Shown here: in pieces, positions 26,131-37,880 of the stretch
Layout: each line of letters starts with the position of its first letter
How positions within the stretch are numbered: the first letter of the stretch is position 1
NCBI GenBank assembly: GCA_017535315.1
Contig: JAFXUD010000062.1
Location: 62,001 to 126,000, forward strand
DNA: 64,000 bases
Origin: Victivallales bacterium
GTDB taxonomy: Bacteria > Verrucomicrobiota > Lentisphaeria > Oligosphaerales > Oligosphaeraceae
Reading direction: 5' to 3'
Notes under the pieces: model-generated
Seen by the model: only the letters and a program-made list of their open reading frames with translations
Told to the model about the DNA's origin: nothing
Databases searched by the model: none
Position numbers and translations under genes: made by a program

Positions 26131-26171
26131 CCTGTCCTGTTCCCTGCGATTTGCGCAGGGAACAGGACAGG
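26131..26171. repeat. Head-plus-hairpin repeat, copy c (fully palindromic)
   Basis: The CCTGTCCTGT head here continues into TCCCTGCG, and the whole 18-nt arm is repeated as a perfect inverse ending AACAGGACAGG, with a 5-nt loop. It is the only copy in which the head itself is mirrored. Confidence 0.7.
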
Positions 26172-26191
26172 GCTAATAATTCTAACTTAAA

Positions 26192-26293
26192 AGGGACAGG
26201 AGCGACGGGAGGGACGGGAGCGACAGCAAAATATCGCTAGATATTCTTTTTTGTCGTTCCCGTCCCTCCCGTCGCTCCTGTCCCTCCCGTCCC
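26192..26293. repeat. Nonamer tandem repeats arranged as an inverted repeat
   Basis: On the left (26192-26226) are 9-bp units GAGCGACGG, GAGGGACGG and GAGCGACAG. On the right (26252-26293) are their complements, such as GTCCCTCCC and GTCGCTCCT. The centre (ATATCGCTAGATAT) is itself palindromic. The element lies just downstream of the pta stop. Confidence 0.8.
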
Positions 26294-26304
26294 ATGAAGC
26301 GTTT

Positions 26305-27318
26305 TTACGCGAGAATTGCCTGGCAGGCAGTGATGGCCGCCACGCCAGCGATGTCTTCGGCGGAGCATCCGCGGGAGAGGTCGTTGACGGGTTTTGCAAC
26401 GCCCTGGAGGATGGGGCCGTAGGCCTCTGCGTGTGCGAGACGCTGCGTCATCTTGTAGCAGATGTTGCCGCAGTTCAGGTCAGGGAAGATAAGGATGTTG
26501 GCCTTGCCAGCAACGGGGCTGCCTGGAGCCTTGGAGGCGCCAACCGAGGGAACCAGGGCTGCATCAGCCTGGAGTTCGCCATCAACGATGGCGTCGATGC
26601 CCAGTTCAGCTATGCGGGCCTTTGTCTTTTCGGTGGCCTGGACCATCTTGTCAACCATATCACCAGCGGCGCTGCCCTTGGTGGAGTAGCAGAGGAACGC
26701 CAGGCGGGGCTGCGTGCCAATTAGGGCCTGATGGGTCTTGATGGTGGCGATGGCGATATCGACAAGACCGTCGGAATCGGGGTTGGGGTTGACGCCGCAG
26801 TCTGCGAAGATGAGCGTCTCATCGCCAGCGGGCGAGGGTGAAGCAAGGTCCATCAGGAAGCAGGAAGAGGCCATCTTGATGCCTTTGGCGGTGCCGATGC
26901 AGTTGAAGGCGGAGCGGAGCATGTCGCCCGTGGAGGCAATGGAGCCGGCGACCATGCCGTCGGCACGGCCAGAATTGACCATCAAATTGCCGAAGAAGAG
27001 GCGGTTTGCAACCTTCTTTTGAGCCTCTTCTTCTGTCATGCCCTTGGCCTTGCGGCGCTCATAAAGGATGCCAGCCAGTTCATTGTAGTAGGGTGTCTTG
27101 GTCCAGTCGATGATTTCCACATCCTGTCCGCAGAAGCAGATACCTTCAGCGGCCTTTGCGGCCTCTTCGGGAGTCGCGAGAATCTTCAGCGCGGCCATTT
27201 TCTTGTCGGCGATGATTTTGGCAGCCTTCATCACGCGGGGGTCGTTGCCTTCGGGGAGGACGAGCGTCTTATATGCTGCGGTTGCCTTGGGGAAGAGTTT
27301 CTGCATCAGATTAGCCAT
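26305..27318 (-). CDS. pta: Phosphate acetyltransferase
   Basis: Pta converts acetyl-CoA and phosphate to acetyl phosphate. The 337-aa product is the short, single-domain class. It has TLVLPEGNDPRVMKAA at the N-terminus, NSGRADGMVAGSIASTGDMLRSA, FADCGVNPNPDSDGLVDIA, STKGSAAGDMVDKM, DGELQADAALVP, and the CoA/phosphate-site word ILIFPDLNCGNICYKM. It lies 81 bp downstream of ackA on the same strand. Together the two generate ATP by acetate fermentation. A hairpin repeat occupies part of the gap between them. Confidence 0.96.
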   Translation of the reverse strand: MANLMQKLFPKATAAYKTLVLPEGNDPRVMKAAKIIADKKMAALKILATPEEAAKAAEGICFCGQDVEIIDWTKTPYYNELAGILYERRKAKGMTEEEAQKKVANRLFFGNLMVNSGRADGMVAGSIASTGDMLRSAFNCIGTAKGIKMASSCFLMDLASPSPAGDETLIFADCGVNPNPDSDGLVDIAIATIKTHQALIGTQPRLAFLCYSTKGSAAGDMVDKMVQATEKTKARIAELGIDAIVDGELQADAALVPSVGASKAPGSPVAGKANILIFPDLNCGNICYKMTQRLAHAEAYGPILQGVAKPVNDLSRGCSAEDIAGVAAITACQAILA

Positions 27319-27357
27319 TGTACTTTTTCCTTAGTTTTTTGGGGAATATTTTTGTTT

Positions 27358-27390
27358 CACCGCGCTATAAGCGCGGCGCACAGGACAGGA
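27358..27390 (-). repeat. Head-plus-hairpin repeat, copy d
   Basis: Read on the minus strand: CCTGTCCTGTGC followed by GCCGCGCTTATAGCGCGG. The head and TAGCGC core match copy b at 5256. It lies between ackA and pta. Confidence 0.65.
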
Positions 27391-27399
27391 GTCGGGAGA

Positions 27400-28605
27400 C
27401 TATGCCTTGCAGCTCGGAACAAGTGCGACGGTCTCCATGGCAATCATCAGTTCCTCGTTGGTGGGGGTCACGCAGACCGTCACCTTGGAACCAGGCTTGC
27501 TGATGATGACCTGTTTGCCACGGCAGTTGTTGGCCTCGGCATCCAGTTCGCATCCGTAGAGCTTGAGGTAGTCCATCACTTTGGCGCGTGTAGAGATGCC
27601 ATTTTCACCAATGCCGCCAGTGAAGGCGATGGCATCGCATCCCTTGAGCAGCAGGAAGTAGCCGCCGATGTAGTGGATGAGGCGGTGCAAGAACATCTTG
27701 TAGGCGATTGCAGCATCCTTGTTGCCTGCATCGCGGGCGGCCTCGATGTCGCGCATGTCGCTGGAAAGGCCAGAGACGCCCAGGAGGCCGCTCTTCTTGT
27801 TCATGATGGTGTCGATTTCATCGGCGGTGCAGCCAGTCTGCTTCATGATAAAGGGGACGACGGCGGGATCCATGTCACCGCAGCGCGTGCCCATGACCAG
27901 TCCCATCAGCGGGGTGAGGCCCATGCTGGTGTCCAGCACCTTGCCGCCGTTTACGGCAGCCAGGCTGCTGCCGTTGCCTAGATGGCAGGTGATGACCTTC
28001 GCGCTCTTGGGGTCGAGTCCTAGGAATTCGCAGGTTTTGAAATAGACATATTTGTGGCTAGTTCCGTGGAAGCCGTACTTGCGGATGTCATATTTCTTGT
28101 AGTATTCCTGCGGAATGGCATAGAGGTAGGCCTCGGGCTCCATGGTCTGATGGAAAGCCGTGTCGAAGACGGCCACGTTGGGAACGCCAGGAAACACCTC
28201 TTCGCAGGCTTCAATGCCGCCCAGATTGGCAGGGTTGTGCAGAGGTCCAAGAACGATGCACTTGCGGATGCCTTCTTTCACGGCAGCATCAACAATGATG
28301 GGCTGCGTGTAGGTGGAGCCACCATGGAGAACGCGATGACCAATGGCATCCACTTCCGACAGGCTCTTCAAAACGCCGACTTTTGCGTCAACCAGTTTCT
28401 CGCAGACGGCGCGCAGTGCCTCGGCGTGCTTGGTGATGGTGAGCATCTCCTCCAGCTTGCCCTCGCTACCACGCTGGTAGATCAGCTTTGGATTGTCCAT
28501 ACCGATACGTTCCACCAGACCCTTGCAAAGGGATTCCTTGGTGTCCATATCGAACAATGTGAACTTTAACGATGAGCTGCCCGAATTGATGACCAGAACT
28601 TTCAC
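27400..28605 (-). CDS. ackA: Acetate kinase
   Basis: AckA transfers phosphate from acetyl phosphate to ADP. The 401-aa protein has the two ASKHA signatures, VLVINSGSSSLKFTLFD at the N-terminus and GIGENG near the C-terminus. It also has GHRVLHGG, FDTAFHQTM, YGFHGTSHKYV, HLGNGSSLAAV and DTSMGLTPLMGLVMGTRCGD. All the catalytic features I can recall are intact. The start codon is GTG (28605), with AGGAAG 7 nt upstream. It is the first gene of the ackA-pta pair, with a predicted promoter at 28665-28693. Confidence 0.96.
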   Translation of the reverse strand: MKVLVINSGSSSLKFTLFDMDTKESLCKGLVERIGMDNPKLIYQRGSEGKLEEMLTITKHAEALRAVCEKLVDAKVGVLKSLSEVDAIGHRVLHGGSTYTQPIIVDAAVKEGIRKCIVLGPLHNPANLGGIEACEEVFPGVPNVAVFDTAFHQTMEPEAYLYAIPQEYYKKYDIRKYGFHGTSHKYVYFKTCEFLGLDPKSAKVITCHLGNGSSLAAVNGGKVLDTSMGLTPLMGLVMGTRCGDMDPAVVPFIMKQTGCTADEIDTIMNKKSGLLGVSGLSSDMRDIEAARDAGNKDAAIAYKMFLHRLIHYIGGYFLLLKGCDAIAFTGGIGENGISTRAKVMDYLKLYGCELDAEANNCRGKQVIISKPGSKVTVCVTPTNEELMIAMETVALVPSCKA

Positions 28606-28664
28606 GGTAATCTTCCTGTTGTTGAGTTACATTTATGGATAAGAGGAAAAACTACAAGCACTTT

Positions 28665-28693
28665 AATATAATACCCCAAATAGGGTAAAGCAA
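28665..28693 (-). promoter_or_regulatory. Putative ackA promoter with palindromic spacer
   Basis: On the minus strand: -35 TTGCTT (28688-28693), 17-bp spacer, -10 TATATT (28665-28670). Between them lies the palindrome TACCC-TATTTG-GGGTA, which could be a repressor site. Confidence 0.4.
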
Positions 28694-28730
28694 GAGACGA
28701 CAACAAAACGGACAGAATCTTGCAATTTGA

Positions 28731-28836
28731 ATTAGCAATTAGCAATTAGCAATTGAGCAGAAACAAGGGAGTGAATGCTGTTCTCCATAGGTGAATAATT
28801 CCAATTGTAAATTGCTAATTGCTAATTGCTTATTTT
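28731..28836. repeat. Degenerate heptamer array in inverted arrangement (locus 3)
   Basis: ATTAGCAATTAGCAATTAGC (28731-28750) is mirrored by AATTGCTAATTGCTAATTGC near 28811-28830. The right arm encodes the last residues (Ser-Asn) and the TAG stop of the leftward nucleosidase gene. Confidence 0.8.
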
Positions 28837-29499
28837 AAGATATTCCAACAAACGAGGCAATCGGGCATTCATCTGCGCAAACAGCTTTAGGAATGTCGTG
28901 AAATCATCACAGGCAAGCGAGGAATCCGAGGTAGCTGCGTTGTTGGAGATGACGCGAATCGTGCCGAAGCGCACGGCAATGCCGCTTTTTTCACGCAGCC
29001 TATAGCAGAATTCCGCTACGGCGGATGTTTCCATATCCACAGCGTATGCCTGCGCCTCAATGGGATTTCCGCGTGCTTGTGCAGGGTCGAAGATATCCCC
29101 TGAGCAGACAGGACCGATGACAGCACGATGCTCGGGAAACACAGTTTGAACTGCCTGCAAAAGCAACTCCGCCAGGGAGCTGTCCAGCGTATGCCAGAAA
29201 TCTGCCTCTGAAAAATCGGGGACGTCGCCCAGGCCCCGTGCGCCAGGAAGCGGCGTCAGACTGAAGTCCTTGTGTGCAGTTCGCCCCGCCACAACGATAT
29301 CCCCTGCGTGGAGTTCAGGCGAAAGGCTGCCAGCCGTGCCCCAGATGACCACTGTATCGCAGTGCTTTTTGAAGATGAGATCGGCTGCCGCCGCGCAGGA
29401 GGAGGATTTGCCTGGACCGAATCCCGCTGCAACCATGCAGCATTCTGGTACACCGACAGCCTCCATGTCCGTGGGAATGAGTAACCCTATTTTTGCCAT
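28822..29499 (-). CDS. Nucleoside phosphorylase / MTA-SAH nucleosidase-like protein
   Basis: This 225-aa protein of the PNP_UDP_1 family has the start MAKIGLLIPTDMEAV, GFGPGKSSS, WGTAGSLSPELHAGDIVVA, PVCSGDIF and the purine-site word AVDMETSAVAEFCY, in which Met-Glu binds the ribose. FGTIRVISNNA follows, with an Asn at the catalytic-type Asp position (family pattern RxISD), which is worth noting. The start at 29499 is preferred because GAGG lies 5 nt upstream and homology begins there; a longer frame to 29616 has no support. It probably cleaves 5'-methylthioadenosine, S-adenosylhomocysteine or a related nucleoside, for example futalosine. Confidence 0.85.
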   Translation of the reverse strand: MAKIGLLIPTDMEAVGVPECCMVAAGFGPGKSSSCAAAADLIFKKHCDTVVIWGTAGSLSPELHAGDIVVAGRTAHKDFSLTPLPGARGLGDVPDFSEADFWHTLDSSLAELLLQAVQTVFPEHRAVIGPVCSGDIFDPAQARGNPIEAQAYAVDMETSAVAEFCYRLREKSGIAVRFGTIRVISNNAATSDSSLACDDFTTFLKLFAQMNARLPRLLEYLKISN

Positions 29500-29545
29500 A
29501 CCATCCTCAACACTAATCAACCTGCCAGTAAATCTAAAAAACGCT

Positions 29546-29642
29546 CTGTTCCCTAAGAGGGTAGTTTTTGGAAGCCGCGGAGCGGCAACGCTCGTTAGGG
29601 CGCAACAAAAAAACATTGCCGTAATCTACCCTTGGGGAACAG
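29546..29642. repeat. GGGTAG/CTACCC-framed structured element, copy A
   Basis: The outer pair CTGTTCC (29546-29552) with GGAACAG (29636-29642) and the inner pair GGGTAG (29559-29564) with CTACCC (29626-29631) enclose the hairpin GCCGC-GGA-GCGGC. CGGCAA near 29583 can alternatively pair with TTGCCG near 29615. A second copy with the same frame lies at 50314-50409. The element lies in the divergent gap 29500-29770. Confidence 0.65.
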
Positions 29643-29725
29643 ATCAAAAAAATATAATGCTTTTGCCGAACCATGTCAAGTTTATCATCTCAAACCTTGC
29701 ATGATGATTGCTGACTTAAAGAACG

Positions 29726-29753
29726 TTGGATTGTATTTTTCAGTTATTATATT
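29726..29753 (+). promoter_or_regulatory. Putative promoter of the PSP1-domain gene
   Basis: -35 TTGGAT (29726-29731), 16-bp spacer, -10 TATATT (29748-29753) followed by ATTTT. It implies a start near 29760, which excludes the in-frame TTG at 29726 as the translation start. Confidence 0.5.
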
Positions 29754-29770
29754 ATTTTAAAGGGAAAAAC

Positions 29771-30976
29771 GTGGACTATATTGGAACATGCAACATGAAG
29801 CAATTATATACAGCACTAATCATCAATGGCATATCATACGAATGCCTGGGCGATGAGGAATTGGGCCTCAAAGACGGCGACATGGTCGTGGTCAAGTGCG
29901 AGCATTACTCGGACTGCGCAACCATCACTGGAAAAGTCGGAGAACCCATTGTGGATGTGGCGGAATTCGAGCGCCAGCGAAGCTTGAACAGCAAGGGACG
30001 CCATGTGGAAGGTTCTCTCACCCCTTTAATTATCCGAAAAGTCACCCCAGAGGATCTGGCGAAGGCGGAAGCGAACAAGCAGCGCGCCGAAACCTCCCAT
30101 CGGCAAACCAGGGAGCGCATCCAGGCCCATGGTTTGGAGATGAAACTCATCCACACGCACATTTCGTTAGATAACAAGCTCATTCTCTTTCAGTTCTCTG
30201 CTGACGGACGAATCGATTTCCGTGAACTGCTACGCGATTTGACAACCCTGTTCAGGATGCGCGTGGAACTCCGCCAAATCGGCGTGCGCGATGAGGCAGC
30301 CGTGCTGGGCGGAATCGGCATCTGTGGACGGCCATTCTGCTGCTCGCGCTTCCTGCATACCTTCAACAGCATCAATGTCAAAATGGCGAAACAACAGGGA
30401 ATCTCCCTCAACCCCCAAAACATCTCAGGTTGCTGCGGACGGCTGAAATGCTGCCTCTACTATGAGGCGGATGCCTACAAGGACGTGCCCATTACCGCCA
30501 AGGACAAGCACCTGAAGGTCGATGATGAAATGGACGAGAAGGAGCTTGAGAAGATGGATGAGCGCGAATCTGCCGATTCCGCTTCCAATGAGGAGCGCCA
30601 GCGTCCACGCCGTGATAATCGGGACGGTCGAAACAACCGCGACGGCGGGAAAGCAGACCGCCCACGCAGGGAGATACCCCAGCGCGACGTACAGCCCCGC
30701 GATAACAAACCACGGGATGTACAGCCACGCGAAAACAGGTCACGGGACGGCATGCCACGCAATCCGCAGCAAGGACTGCGTCCCCCTCATAGCAATGACA
30801 GCAATCTCCCATTGGGCGAGGAGGAGCAGCGTCGCCGCCAAAATTGGCAGCAAAGGAATGCCCAGGGGCACGGCGACAATCAGCAAAGACGCTCCAACAA
30901 GGGGAATCCGAACTCCCAAGCACCGAAACCGCCACGCATCATCAAGCAGCCACCCCAGCCTGGAAATGACAAATAG
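29771..30976 (+). CDS. PSP1-domain protein (RicT-like) with long basic tail
   Basis: The PSP1 C-terminal conserved region is clear: DGDMVVVKCEHYSD, FQFSADGRIDFRELLRDL, RMRVELRQIGVRDEAAVLGGIGICGRPFCCSRFL split as ELRQIGVRDEAAVLGG and CGRPFCC, then GCCGRLKCCLYYE. The paired Cys motifs bind an Fe-S cluster in the RicT homologue of B. subtilis, which acts in RNA processing. Beyond about residue 255 is a 145-residue low-complexity tail rich in Arg, Asp, Asn, Gln and Pro (RDxxPRD repeats), probably disordered and RNA-binding. The GTG at 29771 has AGGG 6 nt upstream; ATG 29795 is an equally possible start. Upstream codons precede the predicted promoter. Confidence 0.85.
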   Translation: MDYIGTCNMKQLYTALIINGISYECLGDEELGLKDGDMVVVKCEHYSDCATITGKVGEPIVDVAEFERQRSLNSKGRHVEGSLTPLIIRKVTPEDLAKAEANKQRAETSHRQTRERIQAHGLEMKLIHTHISLDNKLILFQFSADGRIDFRELLRDLTTLFRMRVELRQIGVRDEAAVLGGIGICGRPFCCSRFLHTFNSINVKMAKQQGISLNPQNISGCCGRLKCCLYYEADAYKDVPITAKDKHLKVDDEMDEKELEKMDERESADSASNEERQRPRRDNRDGRNNRDGGKADRPRREIPQRDVQPRDNKPRDVQPRENRSRDGMPRNPQQGLRPPHSNDSNLPLGEEEQRRRQNWQQRNAQGHGDNQQRRSNKGNPNSQAPKPPRIIKQPPQPGNDK

Positions 30977-30995
30977 TCCTGCTTGAAATCCTGCC

Positions 30996-32936
30996 ATGAA
31001 CCGACAGAAGGTTATTCGCATATTCGCCTGCCTCGCAGTCGCCCTGCTGGCGTTGAAATTCGGCTGCTACATCGGCAACGGCGAGCAGGCCAACTTCCCA
31101 ATGGACGGCTGGGAGTGGTTTTTTTTCACTGGCTGGCCCACTTACCTTGCATCCGCGATTGGTGGTTTCGTGCTCCTGATGGCGGCGGTTGCCTACCCGA
31201 AGCCCCGTGGCGGTTCAAGCACTATTCCCCCGCTTCTGTGGTGCCTTCCACTCGTCATCGGTTTCATTGGATGCATCAACACCACAGAAACAGATTATGC
31301 AGGCCAGTGGATGCTTCATTTCCTAGGTGCATTTGCGCTTAGCACTGGCATTTGGTGGATTTCCTGCAATGACGACAGAATGCTGCCAGCTCTCTCCCAC
31401 ATCATTGCCATCGTGGGGCTTCTACTGGTCTGCCACGGCTGGTATCAACATTTCATCGGGCTGGAGGCCAGCAGAGAATATGCCCTGCAACACGCCGCTG
31501 AACAGGGGCTGAACATGACGGGTGTCGTATTGGCGAAGATGGAGCAGACACGCATCTACAGTTTCTTCATCGACCCTAATGTTTATGCCTCCTTTCTTGT
31601 ATTGACAATGCCTTTTGCCCTCTATGGCCTATACCAATTTGGGTGCTGCTATGAGGGCAATCCAAAGGCAGGAGCCATCACAGCAACCTCCATTGGTGCA
31701 ATCCTCTATCTCTGCGCGATTGTCTGGACGGGCAGCCGCGGAGGTATTTTAGCCCTGGCCGCCGCCATTGCTGCCAGTATCTGGGCGCTTCCGCAACTCC
31801 AGCAATGGAAATGGAGATGGGCGCTACCCGTGGTGGCCATTCTGCTTTTCACCGCCCTACTGACTGCCATATGTTTCATAAAGTCCCGCGATGGACTCGC
31901 CTCCGCTTCTGCGCGTCTGATATACTATCAGACATCTCTGGAAATATTCAAGGAGCATCCTGTGGCAGGTGCAGGACTGGGTGAGTTTCTTTCAGCCTAT
32001 ATGCGGTTGAAGCCAGTGGAAGCAGAGATTGCTCGTGACCCCCATAACATCTTTTTCTCCTTCCTCGTGCAGGCAGGCCTCCTAGGCGGTTTGGTTGCAC
32101 TGGCGCTCTTTCTGTTTCCATGGTGTGTTGCCACCTTTGCCAAAACACGTCGCACGCCGCTATTCATTGCGGCTGTTGCAGCCACTGCAGGCTGGTTTTT
32201 CCACTGCATGATGCAGTTCAACGAAATCATTCCTGCTTGCGCCTATACGGCTTCCGCCAGTTGCCTGTTTCTTCTACCCTCTAGCCAGGAGGAAAAAACA
32301 GCCTCCCCGAAGTGGAGAATCGTTGCAGTGGTAGTCTCCGTGCTATGCTTTGCATCGCTGCTGCGGGTGCCAGGCGAACACCTTCTGCGCCAGGCAGAAT
32401 TGGTGGCGGCAAAAAGTCCATCGGATGCCATTCCCCTCTATAGGCAATGCAGTGCAAAACTTCCTGCATACGCAGCCCCCCAAAAAATGCTCTACGACAT
32501 CATCGCCGCCTCGGGCAACTGGGAAGGCGCCTATCAGGAGGCGATGCATTTGCAGAAAACCATCCCTACCCGTTCCACATCCTATTTGTATGCAACCGCC
32601 GCTGCCTTGGCGACAGGAAAGTTGGATGACGCAGAGGCACAACTGGTCGCCGCTGAAAGCCGCTCACCAACTGCCCCAGAAGTGTTTATTTACAAAGCCG
32701 TCCTTGCATACAGGCGCATTCATTCCCTTGGCTATATGGAAAACGCCATCCTTGCACGGCAAACCAAATGGTGCCACGCAGACATCGGAGACAAGGGCGA
32801 CCATCTGGAGATTCTCTTCGACCTTGCGAACCACGAGATGCTTGCCAACGCTGTAACAAGCGTGGCTGTCACTGTCGCCGATGGCAGACCTGTCCACTTC
32901 ATCCCACGAAGCAACGCCCAGGAACCAGCAAAATGA
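30996..32936 (+). CDS. O-antigen ligase/polymerase-like membrane protein with C-terminal helical domain
   Basis: This 646-aa protein has about ten to twelve hydrophobic segments in the first 470 residues and the Wzy/WaaL family hallmarks: FFIDPNVYASFLVL, WTGSRGGILALAAA and, around residue 348, RDPHNIFFSFLVQAGLLGG with its conserved His. After the last membrane segment, about residues 480-646 form soluble TPR-like helices (LRQAELVAAKSPSDAIPLY, ATGKLDDAEAQLVAAESR). Family members polymerise or ligate surface glycans on an undecaprenyl carrier. The next gene, a lysophospholipid-type acyltransferase, overlaps its stop by ATGA, suggesting a joint role in the cell envelope. Confidence 0.82.
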   Translation: MNRQKVIRIFACLAVALLALKFGCYIGNGEQANFPMDGWEWFFFTGWPTYLASAIGGFVLLMAAVAYPKPRGGSSTIPPLLWCLPLVIGFIGCINTTETDYAGQWMLHFLGAFALSTGIWWISCNDDRMLPALSHIIAIVGLLLVCHGWYQHFIGLEASREYALQHAAEQGLNMTGVVLAKMEQTRIYSFFIDPNVYASFLVLTMPFALYGLYQFGCCYEGNPKAGAITATSIGAILYLCAIVWTGSRGGILALAAAIAASIWALPQLQQWKWRWALPVVAILLFTALLTAICFIKSRDGLASASARLIYYQTSLEIFKEHPVAGAGLGEFLSAYMRLKPVEAEIARDPHNIFFSFLVQAGLLGGLVALALFLFPWCVATFAKTRRTPLFIAAVAATAGWFFHCMMQFNEIIPACAYTASASCLFLLPSSQEEKTASPKWRIVAVVVSVLCFASLLRVPGEHLLRQAELVAAKSPSDAIPLYRQCSAKLPAYAAPQKMLYDIIAASGNWEGAYQEAMHLQKTIPTRSTSYLYATAAALATGKLDDAEAQLVAAESRSPTAPEVFIYKAVLAYRRIHSLGYMENAILARQTKWCHADIGDKGDHLEILFDLANHEMLANAVTSVAVTVADGRPVHFIPRSNAQEPAK

Positions 32937-33610
32937 CGGACCAGGCATCAGAGCACAAAAAAAAGCGGCGTTTCTTCACGCTGAAGAACAAGCGCCACAT
33001 GCCGACCTGGCTGGCAGGTATTCTTGCGTTTTTCGTAAAACTCATCTCCCTAACCTATCGTGTCAAGGTTGTGGATAAAGAAGGGTGGTATGAACAACAG
33101 GACGCTTGGCCTGTTGTCGTATCCCTTTGGCACAACCGCATTCTCTTCATCGCTTGCCTGGTCAGGCGAAGTCTTTTGGAAAGAATGTCTGTGCTCATCA
33201 GTGCCTCACGAGATGGCGAGTATGTCTCTGCCTTCATCCGCTTTTTTGGGCTAGGCGTAGTGCGCGGCTCCTCCAGTCGAGGTGGTGTTCATGCGCTGCT
33301 GGAGCTGAACCATGAAATCAAGGATGAACGTTCCGTCATTCTGACGGTCGATGGTCCGCGCGGCCCAAAATATACAGTGCATCCTGGTGCCGTGATTCTT
33401 GCGCAGAAAAACGGCCTTGCCATCATTCCTGTCTCCGTGAACGCAAAACACTACTGGCAGGCGAAAAGCTGGGACAACACGCAGATTCCCGTTCCTTTTT
33501 CCACTGTTTCTCTTGTATTCGGTTCTCCCTTCAGCATTCCAAAGGAGATGAGCCTTGAAGATGCGCAGCAGCTCATTCACGACAAGATGATGGAGATTAC
33601 CGAAGACTAG
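32933..33610 (+). CDS. DUF374 lysophospholipid acyltransferase-family protein
   Basis: This 225-aa protein has a short basic N-terminus, one hydrophobic segment (about 20-40) and DUF374 signatures: VVSLWHNRILF, SASRDGEYVSAFIRFFGLGVVRGSSSRGG split as SRDGEYVSAF and VVRGSSSRGG, VDGPRGPKY and GLAIIPVSV. This family is related to LpxL-type acyltransferases and is thought to act on lipid A or similar envelope lipids. The ATG at 32933 overlaps the previous stop (ATGA), giving translational coupling. A longer frame to 32768 runs through the upstream gene and is not real. Confidence 0.87.
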   Translation: MTDQASEHKKKRRFFTLKNKRHMPTWLAGILAFFVKLISLTYRVKVVDKEGWYEQQDAWPVVVSLWHNRILFIACLVRRSLLERMSVLISASRDGEYVSAFIRFFGLGVVRGSSSRGGVHALLELNHEIKDERSVILTVDGPRGPKYTVHPGAVILAQKNGLAIIPVSVNAKHYWQAKSWDNTQIPVPFSTVSLVFGSPFSIPKEMSLEDAQQLIHDKMMEITED

Positions 33611-33627
33611 CAGGGGGTTCGGGGGCG

Positions 33628-37733
<4,106 letters not shown>

Positions 37734-37808
37734 TTACGTCAACGGTTTTCAAGAATAATATAACCCCAGAAAAACAAACTCTCCACCCAATCTCTTTATT
37801 TCATCCAC

Positions 37809-37836
37809 TTGCGAAATGGCTCAATGATATTATAAT
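37809..37836 (+). promoter_or_regulatory. Putative promoter of the XylA-like gene
   Basis: -35 TTGCGA (37809-37814), 16-bp spacer, -10 TATAAT (37831-37836). It fixes the start of the gene at 37881 rather than the in-frame ATG at 37839. Confidence 0.55.
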
Positions 37837-37880
37837 TAATGGCAACGCTTCAATTGACAAAAAAGCAAAAAGATACCACG

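Noticed and set aside
27019-27981. A 320-codon open frame on the plus strand over pta and ackA
   Set aside because: It is antisense to two certain genes with no homology of its own.
29500-29616. A longer N-terminus for the nucleosidase starting at 29616
   Set aside because: The added residues lie in the structured element, lack homology, and a good ribosome-binding site precedes the start at 29499.
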